From contig JAHGAU010000005.1 of the NCBI GenBank assembly GCA_019925105.1, positions 434,001 through 498,000 of the forward strand: a DNA stretch of 64,000 bases, in the 5' to 3' direction. This stretch comes from Niebla homalea (taxonomy: Eukaryota > Ascomycota > Lecanoromycetes > Lecanorales > Ramalinaceae). A program made the position numbers and the translations under genes. This document shows positions 32,761 to 44,488 of the stretch, piece after piece. Numbering within the stretch: position 1 is the first letter of the stretch; each line of letters begins with the position of its first letter. The notes under the pieces are model-generated. The model was not told the origin of the DNA and searched no databases. It saw only the letters and a program-made list of their open reading frames with translations.

Positions 32761-33523
32761 TATACCTTGGATTGTTCACGTTGTTTACTTCACAACTACG
32801 AGTTCGACCGTTGAGATAAACCTATGTCTCGTCCTTTCGACATTACGTCAGTAGGCGTAATGAAGAGTACGATCTGTATTGGGTGATGCTGATCCAAAGG
32901 GACGAAGACGGCAATCGTCGCGGAAAGGAGAGGCAGAGGGCAAATATTCAGGAAATCCATCGGCGACTTTGTGACCTCAGGGCCAGCCTGGGGGGAGATC
33001 TTTCTCGCTTGAAAGGGCTGCTCATTGGCGTGAGGATGTAATGAAAGCAGTCAACGTCTCTAAAGCCTATTTGGAATATCATAGTCTTTATACGAAGGGC
33101 ATCCATCTCTGAGGCTGAAAGAAGCTGGCTATCGTAATTAAAATGACAATTCCAGTGCCCTATACTCTAGAGTGATCGTAACAACCTTCCCTACTACATT
33201 CAGCTATCGCTGCCCTATGAGATCCTCCCACAGAATAACAAGAACGATGTCTGAGAAGCCATACCTACTCTAGCAGGCTAAGAGTTAGCCTGTCAAAGAC
33301 TGTTCATTCTCCTCCCTTTGCACTTGCCTCAACAGTAAATGAAGAGCAGCCGAGCATGAAGTTGACCCTGGAAAGCGAATGATCTCACATGTCGATACCA
33401 GCCAAATCCGTCACTCGTAGCGTTGAGCATTCTCGTTGATTTGACTTCAGCGTTATATCTCTCCTCCAATGAACAGCGCTTTTACAGCCCCTCGCTTTGT
33501 GTCCCATTGAGGAGGGAGAGACA
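32761..33523. other. intergenic, convergent 3' flanks
   Basis: No gene seen between the secreted-protein gene and HET gene 2. Confidence 0.5.
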
Positions 33524-35710
33524 TCACACGAGATTGATGATGTATTGAGGCTTGCCATCTTCATCCCTCGAGATCTGAAAACAATTGCTGATCTTCGCTT
33601 GGCATGACACCTCACTGGCAGCATCTTTGAAAGACTCAACAAGTTCTTCAACAATCGAAAACACCCCAACTCTGCGACATTGACCTTCTTCTTGACCTGT
33701 GGGCTGTAATATCAACCCTTTGAGTTCATGGAAAGTAAACTTCGAATAGCTAAAAGCAGGGGTTTCATATACAGGCATCGCAAAGCTTTGGTACGGCAAG
33801 TCGAGCATGGGCCGATCATCCGTACAATCAAAGTTAGAATAAGCCTCGATAATTTGGCTTCCTATGTCCATATCCATGCGTAATCGGATGTCACTGCGTC
33901 TCCCCAGATCATATCGAAGTCGCATAGTGACATGTAGCAAGCAAGAGCAACTCAAGCGAAGATTTGCCATGGCTAGTTGCCCTAGAGGATCAGAACCTAA
34001 ACATTGGAGCTGGATGTCTAAGATATGAAAGATTTCTCTCTTCTCCTCTAAGTCTTTCACACCTGGAAATAAGATATCAGGATGTTCAAGACACGCCCAC
34101 GACCACGATGGTGCTCTGTATGGAATGATTCTTTTACCCTCGCAACTGGTAATCCAGCATAGCTGAAATTCGAGGTCTTTTCGCCACATTCCTGCAACAT
34201 ACCTATAGCCGGTCTGATCTTGGACAATCCGGGCAAGTCCTGAAATTGCCACAAGTTTGTCTTTAGAATAAGTCAGACTACATTTTGAATAGGTCTGAAC
34301 AATAAAGGCCCACAAATCGTACGTTAACGGCTGTTTATAGAAATAGTCATCCGTCGGGAGTCGGCAAGGGAGTCCTTCTGGAAAACTTTCACATGCAATG
34401 TGTTTGTGGCATTCCCAGATCAGTTGGGTGGGAGTGAAATGCAAAGTTCGAGGAGGTAGGAGCCGCTCCTGGAGTGCCCAACCACGCTTTGCAAGTGGTC
34501 CCTTCGACAGAGAATCATAGTGAATCTCACAAGGTGCACATTGAAAACGTCGTAGTCGATCCCCAATATTGACCTTGAGCGGGGATCTCCATGTGTGTGA
34601 CCGTTGAAGAAAGCATCCTGAGCTCCCATCAACGGCACCAGAAGCAGCAATATTTAGACTTGAGCCGCCATATACGCTGCTCATCCGAGAAGCCTCTCGC
34701 ATCCAATCGCTGGGATCGTCTTGAAGGATACAAAGGGAATCGATCCAGATATAAGAAAGTCCCAAATCCCGTGCGATCCTTATAGAGTCACTCAAGGTTT
34801 GCGATAGTGCCTCAGAGGGTATCCTGTTCTTGAACAGCTCCAAATTGCTGCGTTGCAGGGTTCTAAATGCACTATTACCCCAACAGTGGCTCAAGGTAGC
34901 ATACTCTGGAGAAAGATTTGGAAAATCTTCGGCTAAGCAAAGACGGGCTTCGTCAGCTTCTGTCGAGATGAGCCTGGTTGGGCGGAGCGGTCCAGGAGGC
35001 GATTTGCACGGGCCGTGTGACTTGCGACACGTCTTCAACCATTGTGACGCGACTGTCAGCGCATTGCCCGTGTGCCTTTCGTCTTCTTCTCGATCAGAAT
35101 GCACAAGTCCGACAGGTGCATCCACATGATCTGCGTCCCTGTGCCATGAGAGCTTTTCACCAAATCTCCCTGCACGGTCTTCAGAAGTGATCAAAATGAT
35201 CATAATGCACAAACTTAGACGAACAAATTTAGAATTGAGTTGTCTGCCCCAAATTCCCATCCTTAGATAATAGTAAGGGAAGTTAATTTCCTTTCTGAGG
35301 TAGAAACCCCCAGGAATGAGGGGTTCTTGCTCGAGCTCTTGCATCCCACTCCAACCTTCCTGAAGGACTGTCATATCCCTGCTCTGAACGAATTGGAGAC
35401 ATAGTTGACAGCCACTAGCTGCAGACTCTCGCACTTCCGGAAAGTCACTGTAGTGGGGAAAACTACAAGACATACTCTTAAGGCCATATGGCGTAGACCA
35501 ATGATCGAATATGTATTGGCAATGGGCGCAGAGCTTGGATAGAGAGCTGTGTGACTGATGGCCAGGGATTTCAGACAAGGACTCATCATCGCTACCCTCG
35601 CCGGGCTCTGAGGCATCGGCAATATCGTCATAATCAGAGCACTCTGTCTTAGACTCCAACTTATGTGAGCCGCCTTGTTGTGAAGCATGCGCAGTCAAGG
35701 AGTCATCCAT
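33524..35710 (-). CDS. HET-domain protein 2 (728 aa)
   Basis: Intronless. An acidic N-terminal region (about 50 residues) precedes a Cys-containing segment (LCAHCQYIFDHW ... SGCQLCLQF) typical of HET proteins of this type. The HET domain is at roughly residues 265-400: YATLSHCWGNSAF, LSYIWIDSLCILQDD, then MSSVYGGSSLNIAASGA and RGWALQERLLPPRTLHF. This is the most common fungal HET architecture (HET alone, tail of about 300 residues), usually large families with few tested members. No lesions. ATG 35708-35710 gives a full N-terminus; function in non-self recognition is inferred from the family. Confidence 0.93.
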   Translation of the reverse strand: MDDSLTAHASQQGGSHKLESKTECSDYDDIADASEPGEGSDDESLSEIPGHQSHSSLSKLCAHCQYIFDHWSTPYGLKSMSCSFPHYSDFPEVRESAASGCQLCLQFVQSRDMTVLQEGWSGMQELEQEPLIPGGFYLRKEINFPYYYLRMGIWGRQLNSKFVRLSLCIMIILITSEDRAGRFGEKLSWHRDADHVDAPVGLVHSDREEDERHTGNALTVASQWLKTCRKSHGPCKSPPGPLRPTRLISTEADEARLCLAEDFPNLSPEYATLSHCWGNSAFRTLQRSNLELFKNRIPSEALSQTLSDSIRIARDLGLSYIWIDSLCILQDDPSDWMREASRMSSVYGGSSLNIAASGAVDGSSGCFLQRSHTWRSPLKVNIGDRLRRFQCAPCEIHYDSLSKGPLAKRGWALQERLLPPRTLHFTPTQLIWECHKHIACESFPEGLPCRLPTDDYFYKQPLTYDLWAFIVQTYSKCSLTYSKDKLVAISGLARIVQDQTGYRYVAGMWRKDLEFQLCWITSCEGKRIIPYRAPSWSWACLEHPDILFPGVKDLEEKREIFHILDIQLQCLGSDPLGQLAMANLRLSCSCLLHVTMRLRYDLGRRSDIRLRMDMDIGSQIIEAYSNFDCTDDRPMLDLPYQSFAMPVYETPAFSYSKFTFHELKGLILQPTGQEEGQCRRVGVFSIVEELVESFKDAASEVSCQAKISNCFQISRDEDGKPQYIINLV

Positions 35711-37133
35711 TTGTCTGGGACCAATTCCTATGTATTCTGCATACTTTGCCGACAGCTTTACGAGATCTTCCGTGACTGTGGCAACAGTAATTGCAGGAAA
35801 GTTGAGACAGCAGCTAGTCTCACCAGCACGATTCCTACTGTAATTGGCAAATCAACGGTGCCGGATTTGAGATCACTGGGTTCTCTCATCAATGCTCCTG
35901 ATACAGTTGCCTTCGAGTTGAGATCACGGCAAGAATCGATTGCAACACAGACACTGTTGATCCTCCGTGCCACGAAAACTAGGATGAACAGTCACCGTAT
36001 TACCCCTCTCGGGCAGGCAATCATGAAGCTAAAACCTGCAGGCCAACCCACACCTCATGCTTGATGACATCAATGCGCAAATCGGCGGTCTCCATAATTT
36101 GAGTAGCTTGGGCACCCTGATTACCCCTGATACTTGACCCCCAGAGTCTCATCACAGATCATCCTATCGCTCTGCCCGCCTCAGTCGCGCCCTTTCGTAC
36201 CAGATACTACCAAGTCTTCCTAAACATCCAGAGGCTGTTCTTCTGAGCTGTTACATATGTCGCCGCCGCTCATATAACCCAAATCTTCGCCGAAACTGAT
36301 GACGAGTACGTAAAGGCACGGTCTCTCGATCCTAATGGATCTTCTCATTCGTAGTGATCGTCAGTCCACGATTACATGTCTCGGATTCAAAGCTAATGTG
36401 TGGCCCCCTCCGCCCGCAGTGCCGGTACACTGCATGCTGCGAAAAGCCTCTTGGATGATCCGCTGAGATGGGCCAACTGCTGCTCAATCAAGAAGCATTG
36501 GGGGTTCCATAGAGCACCCACGTGGTGAAACGTGTCTGAAAAGGCTTTGGAGTTGCATTTCCTTTGACGCGCTGTTACCTGCGACGTGATATATGATCTT
36601 TGTATAACTGTAGATTGTCGCTTTCGAATCCCTAGCGAGGCATGTGTGAGCCGATGGTTCATCATACCCATTCTGGCAGCAAGCATCATACTTCTCGAAA
36701 TGAAACGCAGAGTCAGAATGAAGTTCAATCTTGTAAGACCTTGAAAATATTGGTGAAAAGGACGGAGCGCATCTGAGATCTGTTTAAATCTAGCATTGAT
36801 ATGTCTTAGTACAATATAATAATTTTACGATGTTGAAAAGAATAGTTGAAACGTTGCTGAAACCTGCTTATAATAAGTAGAACACGAAGTTAACACTATA
36901 GTTCTATCTATAATAGTCCCCAGATTTCAATGAACATAGATGCCACGCACCTGCAGTTTTTTCATTCGAAGGCATCTTTAGAAGCAAATATATACTGCCT
37001 GTTATAGCCACTGTTGCTTCCGACATTTTCGTTTTCTCCGACTTTCATTCTCTCGGTCTACTATCGGACGGGGTGGAAGCCCTTGTAATAATAGTATACG
37101 TTAAGGTCTTACCCTGCCAGCGCTTTCGGCAGC
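35711..37133. other. intergenic, partly AT-rich
   Basis: Open frame of 125 codons at 35687-36064 (+) has no recognisable content. 36790-36960 is AT-rich and may be decayed repeat DNA. No gene annotated. Confidence 0.4.
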
Positions 37134-37588
37134 TTACACAAGCACGACATCTCGAGTCACTTCCCCGCCTTTGACAGCAGCACCCGTCATGAGACCATCT
37201 ACATAGCACTCACCCACGAGCTGGAACTTGCTTTGCTGTAAATTTCAGCCATCAGAGCAACCTGCTGATTCCTTTCTGAGATATCCGCCTGGTTGATACA
37301 CAGCGAATCGACCCAGAAGGGATTTGGCTGCTTGCAGAACGACTTGATCATCTCGAACGCTGTCTCAGTAACCATCATTTTTCCTTCGCCACAGATAATT
37401 GGTTTCAATGTCTGAGTACCTCCCCAGCAGTATGACAACGCAAAGTACTCTGGATCATTTCCAAGGTCAGCGATGATAAGACTAAGTGACCAATCATTCG
37501 GTGTGTTGCCGGCTGTCGGCTTGACCAGACGGATACTTCGAGCGGTGGGAAGAGTTTGATACTTGTAAGGACGGTCGGGCTGTGCCAT
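37134..37588 (-). pseudogene. HET gene collapsed to its two ends
   Basis: The first 120 or so codons are a good HET N-terminus: FALSYCWGGTQTLKPIICGE, FWVDSLCINQADISERNQQV and LMAEIYSKAS, where the domain should continue (typically RVLVWLG and hundreds more residues). Instead, after a frame change, the next 30 codons read KFQLVGECYVDGLMTGAA and end DVVLV-stop at 37134, which is the usual C-terminal end of many HET proteins. So about the middle 400 or more residues are missing. The junction sequence GCAAG fits both the N-terminal (KAS) and C-terminal (GKF) reading, suggesting loss across a short microhomology. Not functional as a HET protein. Confidence 0.72.
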
Positions 37589-38374
37589 GGTTGGGGATGA
37601 AATTTTAACAATCGAAGTCGGGGGTTTTGATGGTTCTAAGGAGTAGGAACGAGCATTTTACTCTTCGCTCAGGTAATATGTGACGCTAGCTGGGCGGGTT
37701 CGATAAGTCTTGCAGGCAAGGCACATTGAGGCACATTGGGGGTTCTACAGATGCAAGACGCTAATGAGAAGCTATGGCCTGTTCTAATCGTTCATCAGGC
37801 ATTAGCCTTAGCGTCCAAAATGCATGGAGAGAACTCAGCCTGATAGGAACGAAGCTCACTGTTCATAATTCAAGCAATGGGTCATGGAAAGTAAATGCTG
37901 CCTTGAAATGAGCTATATGCTCGACTGCTCCAGGTTCTCGCCGCATTGAGTCGAAAGGCCAAGCTCAACACTCATTTTCAATAGCTATCAGGCTTATCAG
38001 GGCAGAAGCTTGATAAGAGTGGGTCAGAAATATGGGACTTTGTTGAAGCCAATCTATGCCCTTAGAATCAAAGGGTATCGGTCAGCCGCTTACGAGAGCA
38101 GTCGATTTTGCAAGGGTCAACATTTAGATTGTGAGGTCGAAGCAAACCAGTGGATTGAATGGAATGACGTCATATCGGAGTTGGTCTACTGTTTGGTCTA
38201 TGAAAGTAGCTGAGATGATTCCTAATCCAGTCGTGATAAAAAGGATGGAATATAGCTTCATTCACGTTCCCAGCTCGCCCCCTCGTACCTAAAGTTTGTC
38301 TCATCTGTTGTCATTTGTGATCTGTCACAGGGACCCAGCATCCGCCAGTCAAGAAGCCAATCACAAGGATCATT
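37589..38374. other. intergenic
   Basis: Divergent upstream regions of the HET remnant and the HD-domain pseudogene. No gene seen. Confidence 0.45.
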
Positions 38375-39059
38375 ATGTGCCCACCGTCCTCTTCCTCCCC
38401 AAGCTCCACCACCCCCAGCACCGATACGCCTGAAAACCCTCCTCCTGACATTGTACCCGCCGACGCCATGTGCATCTCCGCCTACAATCATGTCTACCAA
38501 AATCTCCCGGCACCAATTTTCAACCACAGTGTCCGCGTCTACCTATATGTGAAATGCCCCGCGGAACGCGCCCAGTCCAATTGGGTCACTCCCGACCGTC
38601 TCCCCATCCTCTTCACAGCTTCTCTCTTTCACGACATGGGCGCTTCAATCTCCGCGAACGATAGCCCCGAGCGTTTCGAAGTCTGTGGTGCTGATGCCTG
38701 TGCGGCGCACGGATCAGGCGGATGCGCATGAGGCTTGGACGGCAATTGCATTGCACACCTCCCCAGGGATTGCTGAGCGGATCAGTCCACTTGCGAGATG
38801 GGTGAGGTTGGCCGCGCTCGCGGATTTTGACGGGCTGGCAAGTGTGAATCCTTCTATATTAGGCTCTGAGCTACAGCTTCTTGAGGATGAGCGTTTGTCC
38901 GAAGATATTGAGGGGATGTTCCCGAGGCTGGATCTGGAGAAGGCACTGGGGAATGCTGTCACGAAACAAGGGTTGAGACAGCCAGCGAGCTGGGCGGGAG
39001 TTATGATGAGGTCGCATAAGGAGGATCCGGCGTGGGAGGGGGTGAACAAGGCTTTCTAG
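38375..39059 (+). pseudogene. frameshifted HD-domain, cyanamide hydratase-like gene
   Basis: The first frame gives a Ser/Pro-rich start, then FNHSVRVYLY, LFTASLFHDMG (HD motif) and ERFEVCGADACAAH, all in the order of fungal cyanamide hydratase-like HD proteins. Around 38705-38712 the frame must change; the second frame continues DQADAHEAWTAIALHTSPGIAERISPLARWVRL, which is the expected next block, to a stop at 39059. About ten family residues between the two parts also seem absent, so a small out-of-frame deletion is more likely than a single-base error. No GT-AG intron repairs it. Intact relatives hydrate cyanamide to urea or have related unknown activities. Confidence 0.65.
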
Positions 39060-39680
39060 AGGCATTGCATTATTTCCACCCTGCATGTGCAAATATTTGC
39101 GTCTGGTATTTGCATGACCTTTGACCAAGCTACCATTTGGCGCGAATTCAAAGCCTAATAGTACCTACCTAGGTAAGGTAATCTAATCAAAGATAGCCGC
39201 GAATTCTGTTGTCCGCTAGCGCATGCCAGCCCGCGGCTGATTAAGGTAAGGTAGTGGGGACCCAGGAGCTTGCCTCAGTCCCTCAGACGCTGTTGATTCG
39301 CTGCCAACCAGCGGCTTCAATCCTTGCTTGTTGATGTTCGACGTGAGACGTACGTCCATGCAGGCTGCACATGTGTTGCCCCACATGACATATCCCACTT
39401 CTAGTCTAGGCTCTTCAACCAAGAGTGGTGGGGCCTTCGGGTTCTGCTCAAATTCACGGACATTCTAATTGTGCCTTGTGTTATGTACAACTACGTCTTT
39501 TGCCCGGTTTCCCCAGTCCCTTGTACTTCGATACTTCTGATTCTGTGCTACGCTTATCATCCTGCCTTTCCTTTGATGTTTCCTTCTGCTGAGTTGCGCC
39601 GGCGCGTTGCGTGCTTAACCAAACACCTTTCTCATTCTTTTGATTCCTACTGACAAGCCCTTTGAAGCCTTCATCCAACC
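39060..39680. other. intergenic, promoter of RdRP gene
   Basis: Contains short TACCTACCTAGGTAAGGTAATC-type direct and inverted motifs near 39162-39250. No gene seen. Confidence 0.45.
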
Positions 39681-42600
39681 ATGGAGGTCTTGGTAAGAGG
39701 TCTGCATGACCAAATGACACAACGGAACGTTGAGGAGGAGTTCAAGCCCATCCTCGAGCGCTTTGGCATCAAAAGGTAAGTAAACTTCGGAGGCCTTTTT
39801 TCCACTTTCATCGAAGTCGCAGGAGTTTGATGTCGAATGGAGCAATGCTAACTCCGCTTTTTACTTAGATTCCACTGCCAAAAGCTGCGAAGTCGAGGCT
39901 GTGCGCTGATCACCTTTCTCGATAGAGGGAAAGGTAACGCTTTCCTTGTCTCGCTCTTAGGCCAGCCCGGGATAGTCATCCGTGGAAAGCATCTATCTTG
40001 TTCCCTGTCTCGAAATGAACCTGATCAGTTCCTCTTAAAGACACTGAGGAAAGAAGAGTCAGATCACTACCAAGCGCTTAATCGGAAGCCTCACATAGTG
40101 CCAGGCACGTCCGCTACTTTACCGCGTTCTTTCAATATCTCTCTTATCAAGTGTGGACAGTGGACCTATGCCGGAAGGAGTCTGGTCTTTTCGACTCATT
40201 GGTGCCGCGAAACTCCCGGCCGCATCGTATTTGGACCCCGAAGTCTCCTGATCAAAGTCCGTCTCCATCCTTCGAGCGACTATTCCCATCAACTAGCTAT
40301 TCCCTTCTCGACCATCTGGTCTTTCACCGTGGGCCCTAAAGATCGATCTCTGACCTTTTCACTTTATGAGCCGCCGAGGATGCAGCAGAATACAGAGTCA
40401 TCTTTGCAGGCTTCTCTGTCGGAGCTAGGATCTTCGTTGGAGGATTCTTTACTCAAAATGTCCCTACACCATGAGGCCGAGAACTTCAAACGTGAACGAA
40501 GTTGCGCCCTCGATGATAGTCACGAGAAGATCGTCGGATCTTGTCTGTGCTATAGATTTGTTCTTCAGCATTCGTCGGACGTTAGGTAAGCTAGTCCAGC
40601 CCTCGGAGTTGCACAGCACAACTCTAGCTTGTCGTTGTGTGATATGTTTGGAGGCCTTAATGACTGATCTGCACCTCCCAGACAGATCCAAGGACTGAAA
40701 CGATTTTCCGAGATCCCTCAAAGTATTTCATCCAGTACTGTTGAAGACCCGAATCGCAATTTCGTAACCAAGATGTCTTACTTGAACGAGGCATTGGCCA
40801 ACACGTATACAACAATGCCATTCGATGCAAGATTCCAACTCCAGAAATTTGCACAAAATGGTTATCTGCCTCCTGACAAGGTAGTTGAACTACTGCCATA
40901 TGTAGCTACATGTCTGATAGACATCGATGTGACCACAGTGGCTGCTGCCCTGAGATTCCTCGGCTCCCAATTGCCCTTTGCCGGGCCCGATACTGACGCC
41001 TCGGAAATTGAGGTGAATGCGCTGAAAAGAATCTTACAGCAAAGTATCGAGACGGTTTCCGCAAGCGACCCCTACGCGTCTGTCCTTGCAGATCAACACG
41101 AACACATCATGCTTGTCCATAAAGCCGTTGTGACACCAGCTGGCATCTATCTTGAGGGTCCAGAGCCAGAAGTGGGAAACAGAGTCCTAAGGAAGTACTC
41201 TAAATTTCAAAACTTCTTTCTTTCAGTGACCTTTCAGGATGAGGATGGGGAGAAGTTGCGTTTCGACAGGCAGACCTCGAGCGAAAAGATCTATAGCAGA
41301 TGGAGGAAGGTGCTAGAGCAGGTTATTAACATCGCTGGAAGGGGCTACGAGTTCCTGGGCTTTTCTCATTCCTCTCTCCGGGCGAATAGTACCTGGTTCA
41401 TGGCACCTTTCGTGCTAGATGGCAGCTTGTTACATGCGAGGGCGGTCGTGAAGGACCTGGGTGATTTCACTACCTTCAAGTCGCCCGCCAAATGTGCTGC
41501 TCGCATAGGACAAGCCTTCTCTCAAACACTAAGCTCTACACCTATTCCTCAATCTGCAATCCATCGGATCCCTGATGTTGAACGTAATGGGTATACATTC
41601 AGTGACGGTGTGGGGACTTGTTCACAGGACATCATACAGAAAATCTGGGAACGCTACTCGCGCCGACCACGAGCATACAAGCCGACTATATTCCAGATTC
41701 GCTTTCAAGGCGCTAAGGGGGTAATCTCCCTGGATACTCGCCTACCCGAGAATCATCTTTGTTTGAGAGACTCTATGGTGAAATTTGAGGTTTCGCCCGC
41801 AAGCAGCGCAGAAATAGAAATCTGTGGGGCAGCGAACCAGCCGCTGTCAATGTTCCTAAACCGGCCTTTGATCAAGATCCTGGAGGATCTAGGTGTCCCC
41901 GAACGATCATTTATGGATCTCCAAGCTGAAGTTGTGGAGAATCTGAGGTTGATAACCCTGTCGCCAGTCAACGCCTCGACATTTTTTGCTCGGAGTCACA
42001 TTGGTACGTTCATGTTCAACGCTTGGTAGCTTTTCAGCTGATTCCTTGCATCGAATGCTAATTACAACGAGTAGGAAGGTCGAATCGTCTGCCATGGTTG
42101 ATTCGCAAGCTGGACTATTGCGGCTTTCATTTTAACGAGGACGATTTCCTACGAAATACACTAGAAATGGCGGTGTTGATAGAACTTCGCGAAATCAAGC
42201 ATAGATCAAGGATTCCGGTTGAGCAAGGGCTCACAGTCTATGGTCAGTATCCAACCTCCCTATGCTCCTCTAGATAGGTCTGATGTTTAAAGGCATCATG
42301 GACGAGACTGGGATACTACAAGAGGGCGAAATTTATTGCTCGATGAATGAAGAACGCGGTCCACGCTTACTGACAGGAGAGGTCATAATCACACGAAGCC
42401 CTGCGATGCATCCCGGCGACGTACAATGTGTAAAAGCGGTCGACGTTCCCCCCGAAAATCCGCTTAAAGCCATACACAACATGGTTGCGTTCAGTCCTCA
42501 CGGCCAAAGGGATCTGCCATCTCAATTATCAGGGGGAGATATAGACGGTGATCTTGTAGGCATATTGTAAACTCTCCCCGTATTCTAGACGTCACTGATA

Positions 42601-43748
42601 TCGAATCTTATCCAGTACAACATCATCTTTGATCAAAGACTCTTTCCTAAGAGGATCGCCGAGGCTGCCGATTATACCGCTGCTAAACCAATCAATATTG
42701 GTCGACCTGTTCAGCGATCCGACATGACTTCCTTCTTCCTCCATTTTATGCAAAATGACAATCTTGGCATGATTGCTACACTGCATCAGATTTTGGCAGA
42801 TCAAAGTCCTCGTGGCACGTTCGATCCTCAATGTATCAGATTAGCAGGGCTTCACTCGACAGCTGTCGACTATTCGAAAACGGGTATTGCGGTAAGTCAT
42901 GGAAAGAGAAAACCATGATCATCGAGAATGACTTCCTTCAGGTCCCGATCAGTGATCTCCCCAAGTATCCCAAATATCGACCCGATTTCCAGGCACCGGG
43001 ACCTCAAGTCTTGATCGAAGACAAAGCTGTTCTTCTGGAGCAACAAGATCTAGAGACACCTCCCGACAGCGACGACGAATTCGCCGAAGCTGCAGCATAT
43101 GGCCCTCAACGTCACCGATATTACGCCAGTGAGAAGATCTTGGGCAAATTGTACCGGGACATTGACGAGCATCAATTTTTTGCCAAGATCAAAGCCCAAT
43201 CGGGTTCCCGATCCCAGGAGAACCGAAGCCTTATCCCTGCTATTTGGGAGTACGTAAAAGCCAAGACAAGGCTGATCCAGTGGCAACATCACATCGACTT
43301 TGCTTTGAATGTGATGGACAAGTAAGCTCTTCCGAGAAGACACGCCCAAGGTCGTTCATTCACTGACATCCAATCCAGCTACGAGGAAAACCTCATCGAC
43401 ACAATGATCACGTATGCCAACCACCATAACCACGTGACGGAGCTGGAGGTCTTCAGTGGTAGCATCATCGGCCATTCCAAAGGCGCGCAGAGCAGGAAGC
43501 AGCGCGAGACTTCGGTCACCATGAAGGACAAATTCGACCGCGACGTCGCCTACATCGTGAACTGGATCACGGAGAACGAAGACGGCGGTCGCGGAGCTCT
43601 TGAACGGTCCATTGCTTGCCTCTTCGTGGCCGTTGAGAATGTTCGCAAGGGCAAGGCGAGGCGCAAGGTAGGTAAGCTGGTGAGTTTCGGGTACGTGGCG
43701 GCTGCTCTCTGTCTGGCAGAAGTGGAGAAGCTTCACGGTGGTAGTTGA
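39681..43748 (+). CDS. RNA-dependent RNA polymerase (QDE-1/SAD-1/Rdp1 family)
   Basis: Eight exons: 39681-39775, 39869-40585, 40682-42003, 42075-42242, 42293-42555, 42616-42891, 42942-43321, 43379-43748; all introns 50-96 bp and frame-preserving; product 1196 residues. The start (MEVLVRGLHDQMTQRNVEEE) and following ALITFLDRGKG look like the N-terminal RRM-like fold of fungal RdRPs. The polymerase core shows NGYTFSDGVGTCS, FQIRFQGAKGV, YGIMDETGILQEGE and LSGGDIDGDLYN, where D850/D852/D854 form the catalytic DxDGD loop. DYSKTGIAV and LPKYPKYRPDF follow. Such enzymes make double-stranded RNA for quelling, meiotic silencing or heterochromatin. All motifs are intact, so it is probably active. Which of the fungal RdRP paralogue groups it belongs to needs a tree. 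Confidence 0.93.
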
Positions 43749-43855
43749 CAAAGGGCTGTGACGATTGGTGCTCGCTACGTTTTACGGGGTTGATTAGGTA
43801 CGCTGGAACTGCAGCATCATGTGAGTGGCCATAGTGCTTTCGGATTTGTTTGAAG

Positions 43856-43999
43856 CTACTCTAGCTCGTCGAAGGTCCAAAGCTCTCCTGGTGTAAGGAA
43901 ATCTTCGTCATCGTCGTCCACCAACTCTGAATCTAATGCATGTTCTGCATGTGGATGACGTAGTGTTCCACCACGGGGAAGCTCGGGATTCTCGTCCAT
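43856..43999 (-). other. short acidic open frame (47 codons)
   Basis: Reads MDENPELPRGG, then DSELVDDDDEDFLTPGELW to TAG. Its composition is protein-like, but the size and the lack of homology I can recall leave it uncertain; it could be a small protein or an exon. Confidence 0.2.
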
Positions 44000-44112
44000 T
44001 TCTCGTTTGTGTCATGATTTATCATTGAGCGAACATACATTGTGAAGGGGGGGGGGAGGAAAAAGTGAAGTCATATTTGGCATCCGTCAATGCCTTGAAG
44101 CTTCACCCTGGT

Positions 44113-44384
44113 CTTCCATCTTCCTGCTCTTCCATCTTCCTGCTCTTCCATCTTCCTGCTCTTCCATCTTCCTGCTCTTCCATCTTCCTGCTCTTCCATC
44201 TTCCTGCTCTTCCATCTTCCTGCTCTTCCATCTTCCTGCTCTTCCATCTTCCTGCTCTTCCATCTTCCTGCTCTTCCATCTTCCTGCTCTTCCATCTTCC
44301 TGCTCTTCCATCTTCCTGCTCTTCCATCTTCCTGCTCTTCCATCTTCCTGCTCTTCCATCTTCCTGCTCTTCCATCTTCCTGCT
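44113..44384 (+). repeat. minisatellite, 17 perfect copies of a 16-bp unit
   Basis: Unit CTTCCATCTTCCTGCT, 17 copies in 272 bp with no variant I can find. Because 16 is not a multiple of three, every frame cycles through the same 48-bp pattern and all stay open, producing spurious long frames on both strands. It ends 104 bp before the ligase start codon. Confidence 0.97.
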
Positions 44385-44488
44385 CATCACCCGCTTCCAT
44401 CCTGTACACATCCAGACTACAGCGCTTACAAAGGAGGTATCAACAATTCCGCTCGAGCAGGGCCCCCCTTCACTCCAGAGTATCCAAC

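Noticed and set aside
35687..36064. 125-codon plus-strand frame overlapping the start of HET gene 2
   Set aside because: Overlaps the HET coding start, begins without a good ATG context and shows no known domain.
36610..36650. TTTCGAATCCC-like sequence resembling a tRNA T-loop
   Set aside because: No matching T-stem, D-arm or acceptor stem could be formed around it.
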